A stretch of DNA of 64,000 bases. Origin: Natronobacterium gregoryi SP2 (GTDB lineage Archaea; Halobacteriota; Halobacteria; Halobacteriales; Natrialbaceae). The notes below the pieces were generated by a model, which was not told where the DNA came from, ran no database searches, and was given only the letters and a program-made list of their open reading frames with translations. Location: assembly GCF_000230715.2 (NCBI RefSeq), contig NC_019792.1, positions 496,001-560,000 of the forward strand. Reading direction: 5' to 3'. The position numbers and the translations under genes are program-made. Below are positions 33,074-42,438 of this stretch, one piece after another; positions within the stretch are counted from its first letter, which is position 1, and each line of letters opens with the position of its first letter.

Positions 33074-35281
33074 GCCGGTGTGACCGTCGCCGGCTCCCGC
33101 TGGAGTGTGGCCCTCGTCGTCGGCAGGGTCGTCGAAGAACGTCCGGAGCAGTTCGTGTTGGCCCTTGCGAAGGTGGTTGTGTAGCGTCGGGGAGGACACC
33201 CCCATCGCGTCTGCGATCTCCTCGGCGGTACTCTCGCGCGGCCAGTCGTAGTAGCCGCCGAAGTACGCCGCACGCAACGACGACACCTGCCGGTCAGTCA
33301 GGCGATCCTCGAGTCCCTCCCTGAATTCGCGGGCAGTCTGGACCGTCCGATCGCTCTCGCGTTTTCCAATCAGTTCCGAGTCGGGGAACGTGGCCCTGAA
33401 CCCACTGACGATCGTCCGGAGATCGGCGTCTGCCGCACATTCGGCCGTGATCGTTCCCCGCCCGTCCTCGACTGTCGCCGTACGGATGGTGACGCCGTAC
33501 TCCGACAGCGTCAACATCGGCGACGCACCGTCGACGACAAACTCGACGCGCCAGCCGTCTTCGTAGGTCTCGATGAGTCGATAGTCGGTGACTCGCTGCT
33601 CGTCTGCGGCGAGATCGAAGACGTCGGCCGGCGGCGCTCCTTCGAGTCGGAAGTAGTACAGTTGCGTCGACTCCGAAACCGGCACGACCGAGTCGAGTTC
33701 GAACCGACACTCGAGGCGATCCGAGACGTCGACGAAGAACGCCCGGTCGTCCCAACACTCGAGTTCGAACTCGACGACCTGATCCGAGAGCAAGAGGTTG
33801 CGCCGACGAACGGCCGTGATCGCGTAGCCGACCTGTCGGCCGATCGTCGCGAGCCAGGTGCGCTCGTCGGCGTCGAAGGCCACCTCGCGGTCGGTCGCGA
33901 CCGAGAGGGTGCCGTAGGTCGTCTCGCCATACTGGAGCGGGACGTGGGCGATGGCACCGTCGAAACTGTCGCCGTCGACCTCCGTGCTGGTACCGACGAC
34001 GTCGATCCCGTCCGTCAGCTCTGGCTCCCACTCTTCGGGCACGATGTCGTCGATAGCGACGGGATCGATCCCACTTGCAGCCCGCCACTCCCTGCGGCGA
34101 TCCACCATCGTCGTTCGATCGATCCAGGCGAACTCGTAGACGCCACCGTCGACCAGGGTCGCACAGGTCTCGGTCTCGACTTCCTCGTGGTCGTTTGCCT
34201 CCAGCAGCGCCCGAGTCAGGTCACGGTGACGGGTCGCCAGCGCGTACCGGCGGCCGAGTTCCTCGCGTCGCTCCCTGACGGCCTCGAGTTCGTCGTAGTA
34301 CGTAGAGACGTCGCGGACGAACAGTGCGAACCCGCAGTGGCGGCCACGGTCGTCTCGTAGAGGGGTGACGACCTCCGTCGCGCGAAACCGGGAGCCGTCC
34401 TCCCGAACGCGCCAACCCTCGGTCTCGTGTCCGGACTCCTCGAGAGCACTCGAGAGCGTTCGCTCCGGCGCTCCCGCCTCGACGGCCTCGTCGGTGTAAA
34501 ACGCCGAGACGTGCGTGCCGACGATCTCGCCGGCACGATAGCCAAACAACGTGGCACCGCTGCGGTTCCACCGGTCGACGTACCCATCCTCGTCGAGGCG
34601 AACGAGCGCGTACTGGTCGCTCGCTGCGAGCAACAGCCGAACGACGCTGTCGTCGCCGACTGCACCCCGACCGGACCGCGACTCCCCGCTTCGTGGGCCG
34701 GAGGGTCCTTCGACGGCCTCGAAGCTGTCTACGATCTCCGCCTCGGCCGGCTCGGGCAGGTATCGCTCGAGGGCCTCGAAACTCCGCCAGCCGCCGACGG
34801 CCTTGACGACCCGTGGATTGACGCCGTGTTCGGCGAGTGACCGGGACGCGAAGTAGTGTCGGAGATCTCCGGTCGAGACGTCGGCGAGCGCGGAGTCGTC
34901 GAACCGATCGCTCGCGCGATCGGCTACGTCGGAGACGAGCATCTGGAGCCGCCGTGGCGTCACGGAAAAGATTCGGTCCGCGGGCGAGAGCCCGTTGCTC
35001 CGTGCGTATCGGCGTAGCTCTCGCTCGACGTGTGTCGGTAGGTAAGCAGTTCGCTCGTCCTCGCGGTCGTCGGTCGCCGGCACGCGAACGAGGTATCGCG
35101 GCGGATCGATGCGAGCCTGGTCGACGTCATCGATCCGCAACCGGGCCAGTTCGGCCGGTCGGAGTCCGACCTCGCCACAGAGACGGACGACCAGTACCTC
35201 CCGATACGTCTCGGCAGCGTCGAGCAACGACTCGTACTGCCGACGGGAGAGGGCATCCATCGCTCCCTCCTCGAGACTCAT
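33071..35281 (-). CDS. Bat-like transcription regulator: integrase-fold, PAS, GAF and HTH-10 domains
   Basis: A 736-residue multidomain regulator. Residues about 1-175 have the tyrosine-recombinase fold (RLCGEVGLRPAELARLRIDDVD, DLRHYFASRSLAEHG, GGWRSFEALERYL), keeping two Arg, Trp and Tyr positions but not the usual His-x-x-Arg His. A PAS domain follows at about 195-310, a GAF domain at about 325-470, the Bat-associated domain at about 480-655, and the HTH-10 domain at the end (LTDRQVSSLRAAYFGGYYDWPRES, EEIADAMGVSSPTLHNHLRKGQ). Proteins of this layout sense light, oxygen or redox state and control gene expression. It lies between two acs genes, which it may regulate. ATG 35281 is preferred to the long upstream extension. 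Confidence 0.88.
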   Translation of the reverse strand: MSLEEGAMDALSRRQYESLLDAAETYREVLVVRLCGEVGLRPAELARLRIDDVDQARIDPPRYLVRVPATDDREDERTAYLPTHVERELRRYARSNGLSPADRIFSVTPRRLQMLVSDVADRASDRFDDSALADVSTGDLRHYFASRSLAEHGVNPRVVKAVGGWRSFEALERYLPEPAEAEIVDSFEAVEGPSGPRSGESRSGRGAVGDDSVVRLLLAASDQYALVRLDEDGYVDRWNRSGATLFGYRAGEIVGTHVSAFYTDEAVEAGAPERTLSSALEESGHETEGWRVREDGSRFRATEVVTPLRDDRGRHCGFALFVRDVSTYYDELEAVRERREELGRRYALATRHRDLTRALLEANDHEEVETETCATLVDGGVYEFAWIDRTTMVDRRREWRAASGIDPVAIDDIVPEEWEPELTDGIDVVGTSTEVDGDSFDGAIAHVPLQYGETTYGTLSVATDREVAFDADERTWLATIGRQVGYAITAVRRRNLLLSDQVVEFELECWDDRAFFVDVSDRLECRFELDSVVPVSESTQLYYFRLEGAPPADVFDLAADEQRVTDYRLIETYEDGWRVEFVVDGASPMLTLSEYGVTIRTATVEDGRGTITAECAADADLRTIVSGFRATFPDSELIGKRESDRTVQTAREFREGLEDRLTDRQVSSLRAAYFGGYYDWPRESTAEEIADAMGVSSPTLHNHLRKGQHELLRTFFDDPADDEGHTPAGAGDGHTG

Positions 35282-35408
35282 GCTTCGCGGTTTCTGGAGA
35301 AGCGAATATAATTGTACCGGCTGTTGTAGCAGAAAGGAGTGGATCGCGGCCCTGTGCCGAGACCACACACCCACAGACAGTTTCGCGCTATTTGAGTGTG
35401 CGAAGTCG

Positions 35409-37388
<1,980 letters not shown>

Positions 37389-37479
37389 GTATCTCGAACC
37401 GAAGACCGTCAGCCGAATAAACGTTCCTCCGGATCACGACGCTGGACGGCGATTCACCAGCGCGACCGAACGAACGCCA

Positions 37480-37980
37480 TCAGTCGACAGTCGAATCGAG
37501 GTCCGAAACGGACTCGTGCTCGCCGGACTCGAGATGACGGACGACGTACACGTCGTACCGCTGGTCGTTCGCGACGGGACTCCCGACGCTCGACTGTGGC
37601 GAGATCACCGATCCCGCGTTCTCCGAACCGATAAACACCACGCTCGTGCCAATCTCGGCAGCAACCCGGCGAATCTCACGAACGACGTTCGTCGTCGCGG
37701 TCGCCGTCGGCTCGTCGGACTGGACCTCTTCGACGCGAAACGTCGCCTCCGGTGCGACCTCGCGAGCGCGCGTTTCCATCCCCGTAGCGATCGCGTCCGA
37801 ATCGAACGGCTCACCCTGCGTGATCCAGCCCCGCTCCCGGGCGTACTCCGGATCGTCGGGGATAACAGTCAGGACGACGACCGATTCGTCGAGGAGGTCG
37901 CCGAACGTCGACGCCTTCTCGAGTGCCTTCGTCGCGAGCTGTGAACCGTCGAACGGAACGAGCAGTGACATATCCTTCAT
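37480..37980 (-). CDS. Universal stress protein UspA family (divergent)
   Basis: A 166-residue protein beginning MKDMSLLVPFDGSQLATKALEKA, a UspA first strand. The nucleotide-binding loop is altered: SENAGSVISPQSSVGSPVAN replaces the G-x2-G-x9-G-S motif, so ATP binding is doubtful. It may start at the second ATG (37971). It lies upstream of acs copy 2 on the same strand and may share its control. Confidence 0.75.
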   Translation of the reverse strand: MKDMSLLVPFDGSQLATKALEKASTFGDLLDESVVVLTVIPDDPEYARERGWITQGEPFDSDAIATGMETRAREVAPEATFRVEEVQSDEPTATATTNVVREIRRVAAEIGTSVVFIGSENAGSVISPQSSVGSPVANDQRYDVYVVRHLESGEHESVSDLDSTVD

Positions 37981-38204
37981 TGCGACGACCGTCAAAGTAA
38001 ACTTTCGGCTCCGGCGACGCGTTCGTCGGACAGCCTGGTGAATCGCCTCGGAGTCAAGCCCCGAGGCACTCGCTTTGCTCAACCCGTAGAAGACAACGGT
38101 GATGTCGGCTTTACCCACCTGTGAACAGCGGGTGGGCTTTCGCCTCGAAACTCTGTAACCGCGAACCGGCGTGTAGTTGACCGGTCGGCCGCCACAGACT
38201 CCTC

Positions 38205-38290
38205 TCATACGGTTTGCCGTCAGTCAGTGCCGGCGCGTCCGCGAGCCCGCCCGCGGTCGCGCCGGGACATCGGTACAGCAATCCGTCTCA
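38205..38290. repeat. Palindromic element copy 4
   Basis: Eighty-six bases flanked by TCA on both sides. The left arm starts TACGGTTTGCCGT and the right arm ends ACAGCAATCCGTC. The inner stem GCGCGTCCGC/GCGGTCGCGC has one mismatch and the loop GAGCCCGCCC. It shares its right TCA with copy 5. Confidence 0.88.
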
Positions 38291-38370
38291 GACGACCTCT
38301 TTCCGTCAGTGCCAGCACACCCGCGACCCGAATCGGCGACACCGGGGCGTCGGGACAGCGCCCAATCTCA
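38288..38370. repeat. Palindromic element copy 5 (diverged)
   Basis: Eighty-three bases between the TCA shared with copy 4 and the TCA shared with copy 6. Its right end GGGACAGCGCCCAATC keeps the ACAGC mark and its left end keeps GACG; the inner arms are eroded. Confidence 0.5.
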
Positions 38371-38452
38371 CACACCTTCCTGTAGTCAACTCCCGCCGAT
38401 CGCCAGAACGAGGTCGGCGATCAGCGGTAACTAGTTACAGCAAACCGTATCA
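38368..38452. repeat. Palindromic element copy 6
   Basis: Eighty-five bases between TCA trinucleotides. The inner stem CCGCCGATCGCC/GGCGATCAGCGG has one mismatch, and the right arm ends TTACAGCAAACCGTA. The last TCA (38450-38452) is the stop codon of the minus-strand uspA. Confidence 0.7.
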
Positions 38453-38905
38453 GTCGCCGGTCGACTCCGGCTCATGCTCGTCTTCCGCGACGACCACTAC
38501 TGGCCGATCGGTGAGCCTGACGACGCCGTCGACCGTCCCCCCCAACAACGCCCGCTTGAACGACGACCGGCCGCGAGCGCCGACGACGATCGCGTCCACG
38601 CCGTACTCGCCAGCAGCCTCGAGGATCTTCTCGTGTGGCACTCCCGACTCGACTGTCGTTTCGACCGAGAGGCCGACGTCGACCGCGGTCGACTCGAGGT
38701 CGGCAAGCACCGACTCTGCACGATCGATCCGTCGGCGTTTGGTCTCCGCTGGATCGACGATCGCGTTGTCGTACTCGGTTCGACTCTCGAGAACCGTGAT
38801 CCCGTACAGCGTGGCACCGAACTGGTCCGCAAGCTCGATCGCGTGCTCGACTGCGACACTCCCGGTCTCGCTCCCGTCGGTCGCGACGAGAATCGAGTCG
38901 TACAT
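38450..38905 (-). CDS. Universal stress protein UspA family
   Basis: A 151-residue UspA protein with MYDSILVATDGSETGSVAVEHAI and the intact nucleotide-binding motif GARGRSSFKRALLGGTVDGV. It is the third UspA in 11 kb. It is monocistronic as far as I can see. Its stop codon TGA is the right-hand trinucleotide of palindromic element copy 6, so the coding end and the element boundary coincide. Confidence 0.92.
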   Translation of the reverse strand: MYDSILVATDGSETGSVAVEHAIELADQFGATLYGITVLESRTEYDNAIVDPAETKRRRIDRAESVLADLESTAVDVGLSVETTVESGVPHEKILEAAGEYGVDAIVVGARGRSSFKRALLGGTVDGVVRLTDRPVVVVAEDEHEPESTGD

Positions 38906-39004
38906 GGGCGTATTTCGGCCGGGGGTGAAAAAGAAGTGTCCCCCCTGGCGACTCTTCGAGGCTCGTCGTACAGATTGCCAGACCGACGCGGTCCGACCGG
39001 GGTC

Positions 39005-39076
39005 CGTCTGCGATTACTGCCGATCGCCAGAATGGGGTCGGCGATCGGTGAGAAGTGACGACAGGAAACCGTATCA
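39005..39076. repeat. Palindromic element copy 7 (shortened)
   Basis: It contains GATTACTGCCGATCGCC and GGTCGGCGATCGG as inner arms, and ends GACAGGAAACCGTATCA. The final TCA (39074-39076) is the stop codon of the minus-strand gene. The left end is eroded. Confidence 0.6.
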
Positions 39077-39862
39077 ATCGTCCCTGTCCGGCATCGTCGA
39101 AAACCGCGCCAGTGCTTTCATATCCGTCCGGTCGGACGGCGACGGAGCCGTCGTCGAGTGACGAACGACGCCACGGGACGACCGACGGCCGTCGGAACCC
39201 AGGCGGTCGAAGAGACCATCCCCCTGCTCGTCTCCGGTTTCGTCACTCGGTTCCTCGTCGGCAGTTTCGGCTTCGTCCCCCTCGTCGGCCGACCCCGCTT
39301 CGTCCCTACTGGCTTCGCCGTCACCAGCTGTTACCTCTTCGAGTCGCTGCTGGATCTGCGTTACCTCGTCGCCAAACTCCGTGACGGTCTCGCGCATCGT
39401 CGAACGGAGTCGATCCTCGAGGCTGCCGTCTCCGTCAGGCTGCTCTCTTCCGGTCGCCTCTTCGCCGGCCGACGGCTCCGAACCCCTGCCAGATTTCGAT
39501 TCGCCAGCCGCTCGTAAGACCCCAATCACGTCGTCGATCTCCGCTTTGTCCGCCTGGTCAGCGAGGTTGCCGAGCCGCAAGAGTCGCTCGAGATGCTCGA
39601 CCGCCGCTGGCTCGCCCTCGACGATGGCCTCCGGAATCGAATCGGGTTCGGAACCGTCCGGGAGCATCTCGAGTCCGACAGCCTCGAGGAGTACCTCTGG
39701 CTCCGTGGACTCGAGGAGGTCACTCGCTCGCGTTGCTGTCTCTACGAGGTCACCGGCCTCTCCGTTCGTCTCGGTCGGCCCGGCGACGACCGCCTCGCTC
39801 GCCGCGTCGGCCGCGTTCAGTATCTCGGTCACCCGATCTCGAACGTCGTCTGTTACTGTCAC
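39074..39862 (-). CDS. Acidic hypothetical protein, fourth gene of the acidic operon
   Basis: A 262-residue protein that I do not recognise. GTG 39862 is preferred to a GTG 13 codons upstream because GAGGAGG (minus strand) precedes it at 6 bp. Residues 1-125 look like an ordered helical domain (LLESTEPEVLLEAVGLEMLP, AAVEHLERLLRLGNLADQ). The middle is rich in Glu and Asp, and the end (DMKALARFSTMPDRDD) is less acidic. It sits 52 bp after the SAP-like protein on the same strand and probably belongs to its transcript. Confidence 0.6.
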   Translation of the reverse strand: MTVTDDVRDRVTEILNAADAASEAVVAGPTETNGEAGDLVETATRASDLLESTEPEVLLEAVGLEMLPDGSEPDSIPEAIVEGEPAAVEHLERLLRLGNLADQADKAEIDDVIGVLRAAGESKSGRGSEPSAGEEATGREQPDGDGSLEDRLRSTMRETVTEFGDEVTQIQQRLEEVTAGDGEASRDEAGSADEGDEAETADEEPSDETGDEQGDGLFDRLGSDGRRSSRGVVRHSTTAPSPSDRTDMKALARFSTMPDRDD

Positions 39863-39914
39863 TGTTTTCCTCCTCGTTTCTGGAGTCGGTTCGACAAACA
39901 CCGCGAGCCGGCAC

Positions 39915-40625
39915 CTATCCGGCGTCTGCAGTCTGCTCTTCCTCGTCGCTCTCGTCCCCCTCGCTCTCCGTCACCGTCTCGATGATCCGTTCGGTCATCT
40001 CCTCCCGGCTAAGGTTCGCCTTCACGCCGACATCTTTCGCAACGGACTGGAGATCCTGATAGGACATGACCCCGAGAAAGTCCTCGAGCGTGTCACGCCG
40101 GAGGTCCTCGAGGTCCCCGGGTGCGGGACTGTCGGCTTCGTCTTCCACTCTCGACTCGTCGGCTTGCTCTTCGCCTTCCGCATCGGCTTCTCCCTCACCG
40201 TCTTCGATCTCGTCTTCGCCTTCCGCGTCGACTGCTCGCTCGCTCGCTTTCTCGTCGCCCTCGAGGACCTCCTCGAGATCCGTCTCCTCCGTAACCACCT
40301 CGACCAGCGACTGGAGGGAATCGCTGACGCTGCCGTCCTCGAAGATCGCGCTGACGCCCGACCGGACCGCTGCCCCGACCTCGGATCGAAGGTCGATCTC
40401 GTCGTCGGTCTCGAGTGCCTGCGAGAAAGTCTCGTGGAGTTCGCGTCCGATCGACGTGCCGAGTTCACGCCCGGCGCGTTCGCCGAACTGGCGACCGACG
40501 GCCGCACCGATCTCGCCGCCGTCGAGTTCGTCCTCGATGCTGCCATCGCCGACCAGTCCGGAGACGCCGACCTGGTCGCTGACCTCGTCGGCGACGGCCT
40601 GTTTCAGTCCCGGCCCCTCACTCAT
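39915..40625 (-). CDS. Acidic protein with glycine-zipper segment and C-terminal SAP/Rho-N-like motif
   Basis: A 236-residue protein. Residues about 37-62 (GGEIGAAVGRQFGERAGRELG) have glycines every four residues, a glycine-zipper-like helix that can pack against membranes or other helices. A long Glu/Asp-rich linker follows. The C-terminal 45 residues (LEDFLGVMSYQDLQSVAKDVGVKANLSREEMTERI, in two short helices) resemble a SAP or Rho-N motif, which often binds nucleic acids. It overlaps the upstream gene by 8 bp. Function unknown. Confidence 0.62.
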   Translation of the reverse strand: MSEGPGLKQAVADEVSDQVGVSGLVGDGSIEDELDGGEIGAAVGRQFGERAGRELGTSIGRELHETFSQALETDDEIDLRSEVGAAVRSGVSAIFEDGSVSDSLQSLVEVVTEETDLEEVLEGDEKASERAVDAEGEDEIEDGEGEADAEGEEQADESRVEDEADSPAPGDLEDLRRDTLEDFLGVMSYQDLQSVAKDVGVKANLSREEMTERIIETVTESEGDESDEEEQTADAG

Positions 40626-41139
40626 CGCTCTCGCCCTCGTCTTCGGACTCGTCTACCTGTCGCTCGCTCGCTTCTTCTTCGTCGTCTTCATCAGTTTCGC
40701 CGCCGTCTTCGGCGTTCTCTTTTTCCGACTCGTCTTCTCCCTCATCTTCGCTCTCGTCCGCGATTGCGTCTTCCTCCGCAGTTTCCCCGTCACTCTCCTC
40801 CTCGGCTGTCTCCCCGTCTTCGTCTGCCGTCTCGTCTTCCGCCGTTTCGTCTGTCTCGTCGCTCCCCACCAACTCCTCGAGTGCGATCTCGCCGATCGTT
40901 CGCCCGATCCGCTCGCCGAATTTCCGTCCGACGACCGCGCCAATTAGTCCGCCAAGCGCCTCGCCGAGCGACTGCTCTTCGCTGATCTCGTCCTCCCAGC
41001 GGGTGCCCTCGACAAGTTCGTCGACATCGATGTTCTCGGTCACCTTCTGGAAGTCGACCCGCTCGACGAGCGACTCCGAGTCTGTCCCCGTCTGCGATTC
41101 GCCATCCGCTTCTGACGCTGTTGTTGCTGTCTCACTCAT
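40618..41139 (-). CDS. Acidic protein with glycine-zipper segment
   Basis: A 173-residue protein. Its conserved core (about residues 50-90) reads LGEALGGLIGAVVGRKFGER and IGRTIGEIALEELVG, again a glycine-zipper pattern closely similar to the next gene product, which suggests a pair of paralogues or partners. The second half is almost only Glu, Asp, Thr, Ser and Gly. It overlaps the upstream gene by 4 bp (ATGA) and the downstream gene by 8 bp. I cannot assign a function. Confidence 0.62.
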   Translation of the reverse strand: MSETATTASEADGESQTGTDSESLVERVDFQKVTENIDVDELVEGTRWEDEISEEQSLGEALGGLIGAVVGRKFGERIGRTIGEIALEELVGSDETDETAEDETADEDGETAEEESDGETAEEDAIADESEDEGEDESEKENAEDGGETDEDDEEEASERQVDESEDEGESDE

Positions 41140-42329
41140 AGTTCGGCCTCCGTTTCTGCCGGCTCTTCGTCGGTCTCCGATTCTTCGATCCCCGACTCGA
41201 GTTGGTCGATCAACGCCTGGAGTGTCTCGCGAACGACCGTCGCCACGATCGCCTCGATGGGCAGGTTCGGAACGAACCCGGCCAGCCGGTCTTTCACCCA
41301 CTCGGTCGCGGACGAGAGGCTCCCTCGAAGCCAGCCTCCAGCCCTGGAGAACAAGCCACCGTCGGCCCCAGCCGCTTTTTCGTCCATGTCCTCTGTCTCC
41401 GCTTTGCCTCTCTTTGCTGGTGACCCACCACGACCGAACAGGCGACCGACCACCCGCTTTGGCGCGGTAAGAACCGTCATAGCGCCGTCTTTGAGCCGAT
41501 CGATCAGTCCGATGACCCACTCTTTTGGCTTGCCCAGGAGTGACGTCACCGTGTCCAGGACAGCACGGGGGCCGTCCAGCAACCCCGACACGGCTGACAG
41601 GAGATTCCCGAGCAAGTTGTTCTCGCCCGGCCGAGCCGACACGTCGAGCGTTACCGCGTCGAGGTTGACCTCCAGACCGAGCAGATCGAGAAACAGCCCA
41701 TCGAGATCGAGGTGGAGGACACCAGCGGTCTCGTCGCTTTCGTAGACGTCGTCGGCGTCCTCGACGTGGTACTCACCGTCTTCCTCGCTTTCGTCTCCGT
41801 CCTCTCTCTCACCGTCTTCCTCGCTTTCGTCTCCGTCCTCTCTCTCACCGTCTTCCTCGCTTTCGTCTCCGTCCTCTCTCTCACCGTCTCCCTCGCTTTC
41901 GTCTCCGCCCTCTCTCTCACCGTCTCCCTCGCTTTCGTCTCCGCCCCCTCTCTCACCGTCTTCCTCGCTTTCGTCTCCGCCCCCTCTCTCACCGTCTTCC
42001 TCGCTTTCGTCTCCGTCCTCTCTCTCACCGTCTCCCTCGCTTTCGTCTCCGCCCCCTCTCTCACCTTCTTTCGCCTCCGTTTCCGCTTTGCCTTCCGTCT
42101 CTTCGTCTGCCTCCGTTTCCTCGTCACTTCTGAGTTCTTCCCGTGTTTCGTTCTCGCTCGCACCGTCGTCACTCTCGGTTTCGTCCGCCCGCTCGGCCGC
42201 TGCTCGACCGCCGTCGGTCAGGACTCGAGTCGTCGATCGATCACGTCGGCCGGGGCGACTCGCGCTGGCGTCGACCTCGCCGGGACTCACACGCTCGTCA
42301 ATCCCCTCACCGTCTGATCCCGCTGTCAT
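41136..42329 (-). CDS. Acidic repeat protein with beta-type LLGLEVNLD motif, first gene of the acidic operon
   Basis: A 397-residue protein from ATG 42329. Residues about 91-186 are eight 12-residue repeats of the type GDESEEDGERED. Next comes a hydrophobic, patterned segment VLHLDLDGLFLDLLGLEVNL followed by DVSARPGENNLLGNLLSAVSGLLDG. As I recall, this alternating motif ending in NLLGNLL recurs in putative surface proteins of haloarchaea and actinobacteria. The C-terminal 150 residues contain amphipathic helices (FSRAGGWLRGSLSSATEWVKDRL). No signal peptide is seen. It leads an operon of four acidic proteins and may be part of a multi-protein assembly. Confidence 0.65.
   Translation of the reverse strand: MTAGSDGEGIDERVSPGEVDASASRPGRRDRSTTRVLTDGGRAAAERADETESDDGASENETREELRSDEETEADEETEGKAETEAKEGERGGGDESEGDGEREDGDESEEDGERGGGDESEEDGERGGGDESEGDGEREGGDESEGDGEREDGDESEEDGEREDGDESEEDGEREDGDESEEDGEYHVEDADDVYESDETAGVLHLDLDGLFLDLLGLEVNLDAVTLDVSARPGENNLLGNLLSAVSGLLDGPRAVLDTVTSLLGKPKEWVIGLIDRLKDGAMTVLTAPKRVVGRLFGRGGSPAKRGKAETEDMDEKAAGADGGLFSRAGGWLRGSLSSATEWVKDRLAGFVPNLPIEAIVATVVRETLQALIDQLESGIEESETDEEPAETEAEL
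41773..42060 (-). repeat. 36-bp in-frame tandem repeat (eight units)
   Basis: Eight contiguous 36-bp units starting at 41773, 41809, 41845, 41881, 41917, 41953, 41989 and 42025. They encode 12-residue acidic repeats and differ only at a few positions (GTC/GCC, CTC/CCC). No spacers are present. High uniformity suggests recent slippage or gene conversion. Confidence 0.95.
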
Positions 42330-42438
42330 TATTCGGCAAGACGGACGCGAGACAGCGTTGTGGTGGTTTGGCTTGCGTGTGCGATCCTGGCGCACGAACA
42401 CGGCCAGAAACAGCTATCCGGACGAAACTGGATGAGAG

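Larger units (their letters stand above)
37981..38449. other. Gap holding a three-copy array of palindromic elements
   Basis: This 469-bp gap between two uspA genes on the same strand has no credible ORF. Bases 38205-38452 are three palindromic elements in a row, listed separately. The remaining 38000-38204 contains a short inverted repeat around CCCACCTGTGAACAGCGGGTGGG (38115-38137) that could be a terminator or transcript hairpin. Confidence 0.6.

Noticed and set aside
33071-35281. Phage integrase marking a mobile island
   Set aside because: The integrase-like domain is fused to PAS, GAF and HTH-10 domains and lacks an att site, so it is a regulator.
41773-42060. Possible CRISPR array (36-bp repeats)
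   Set aside because: No spacers between units and the array encodes an in-frame acidic repeat.
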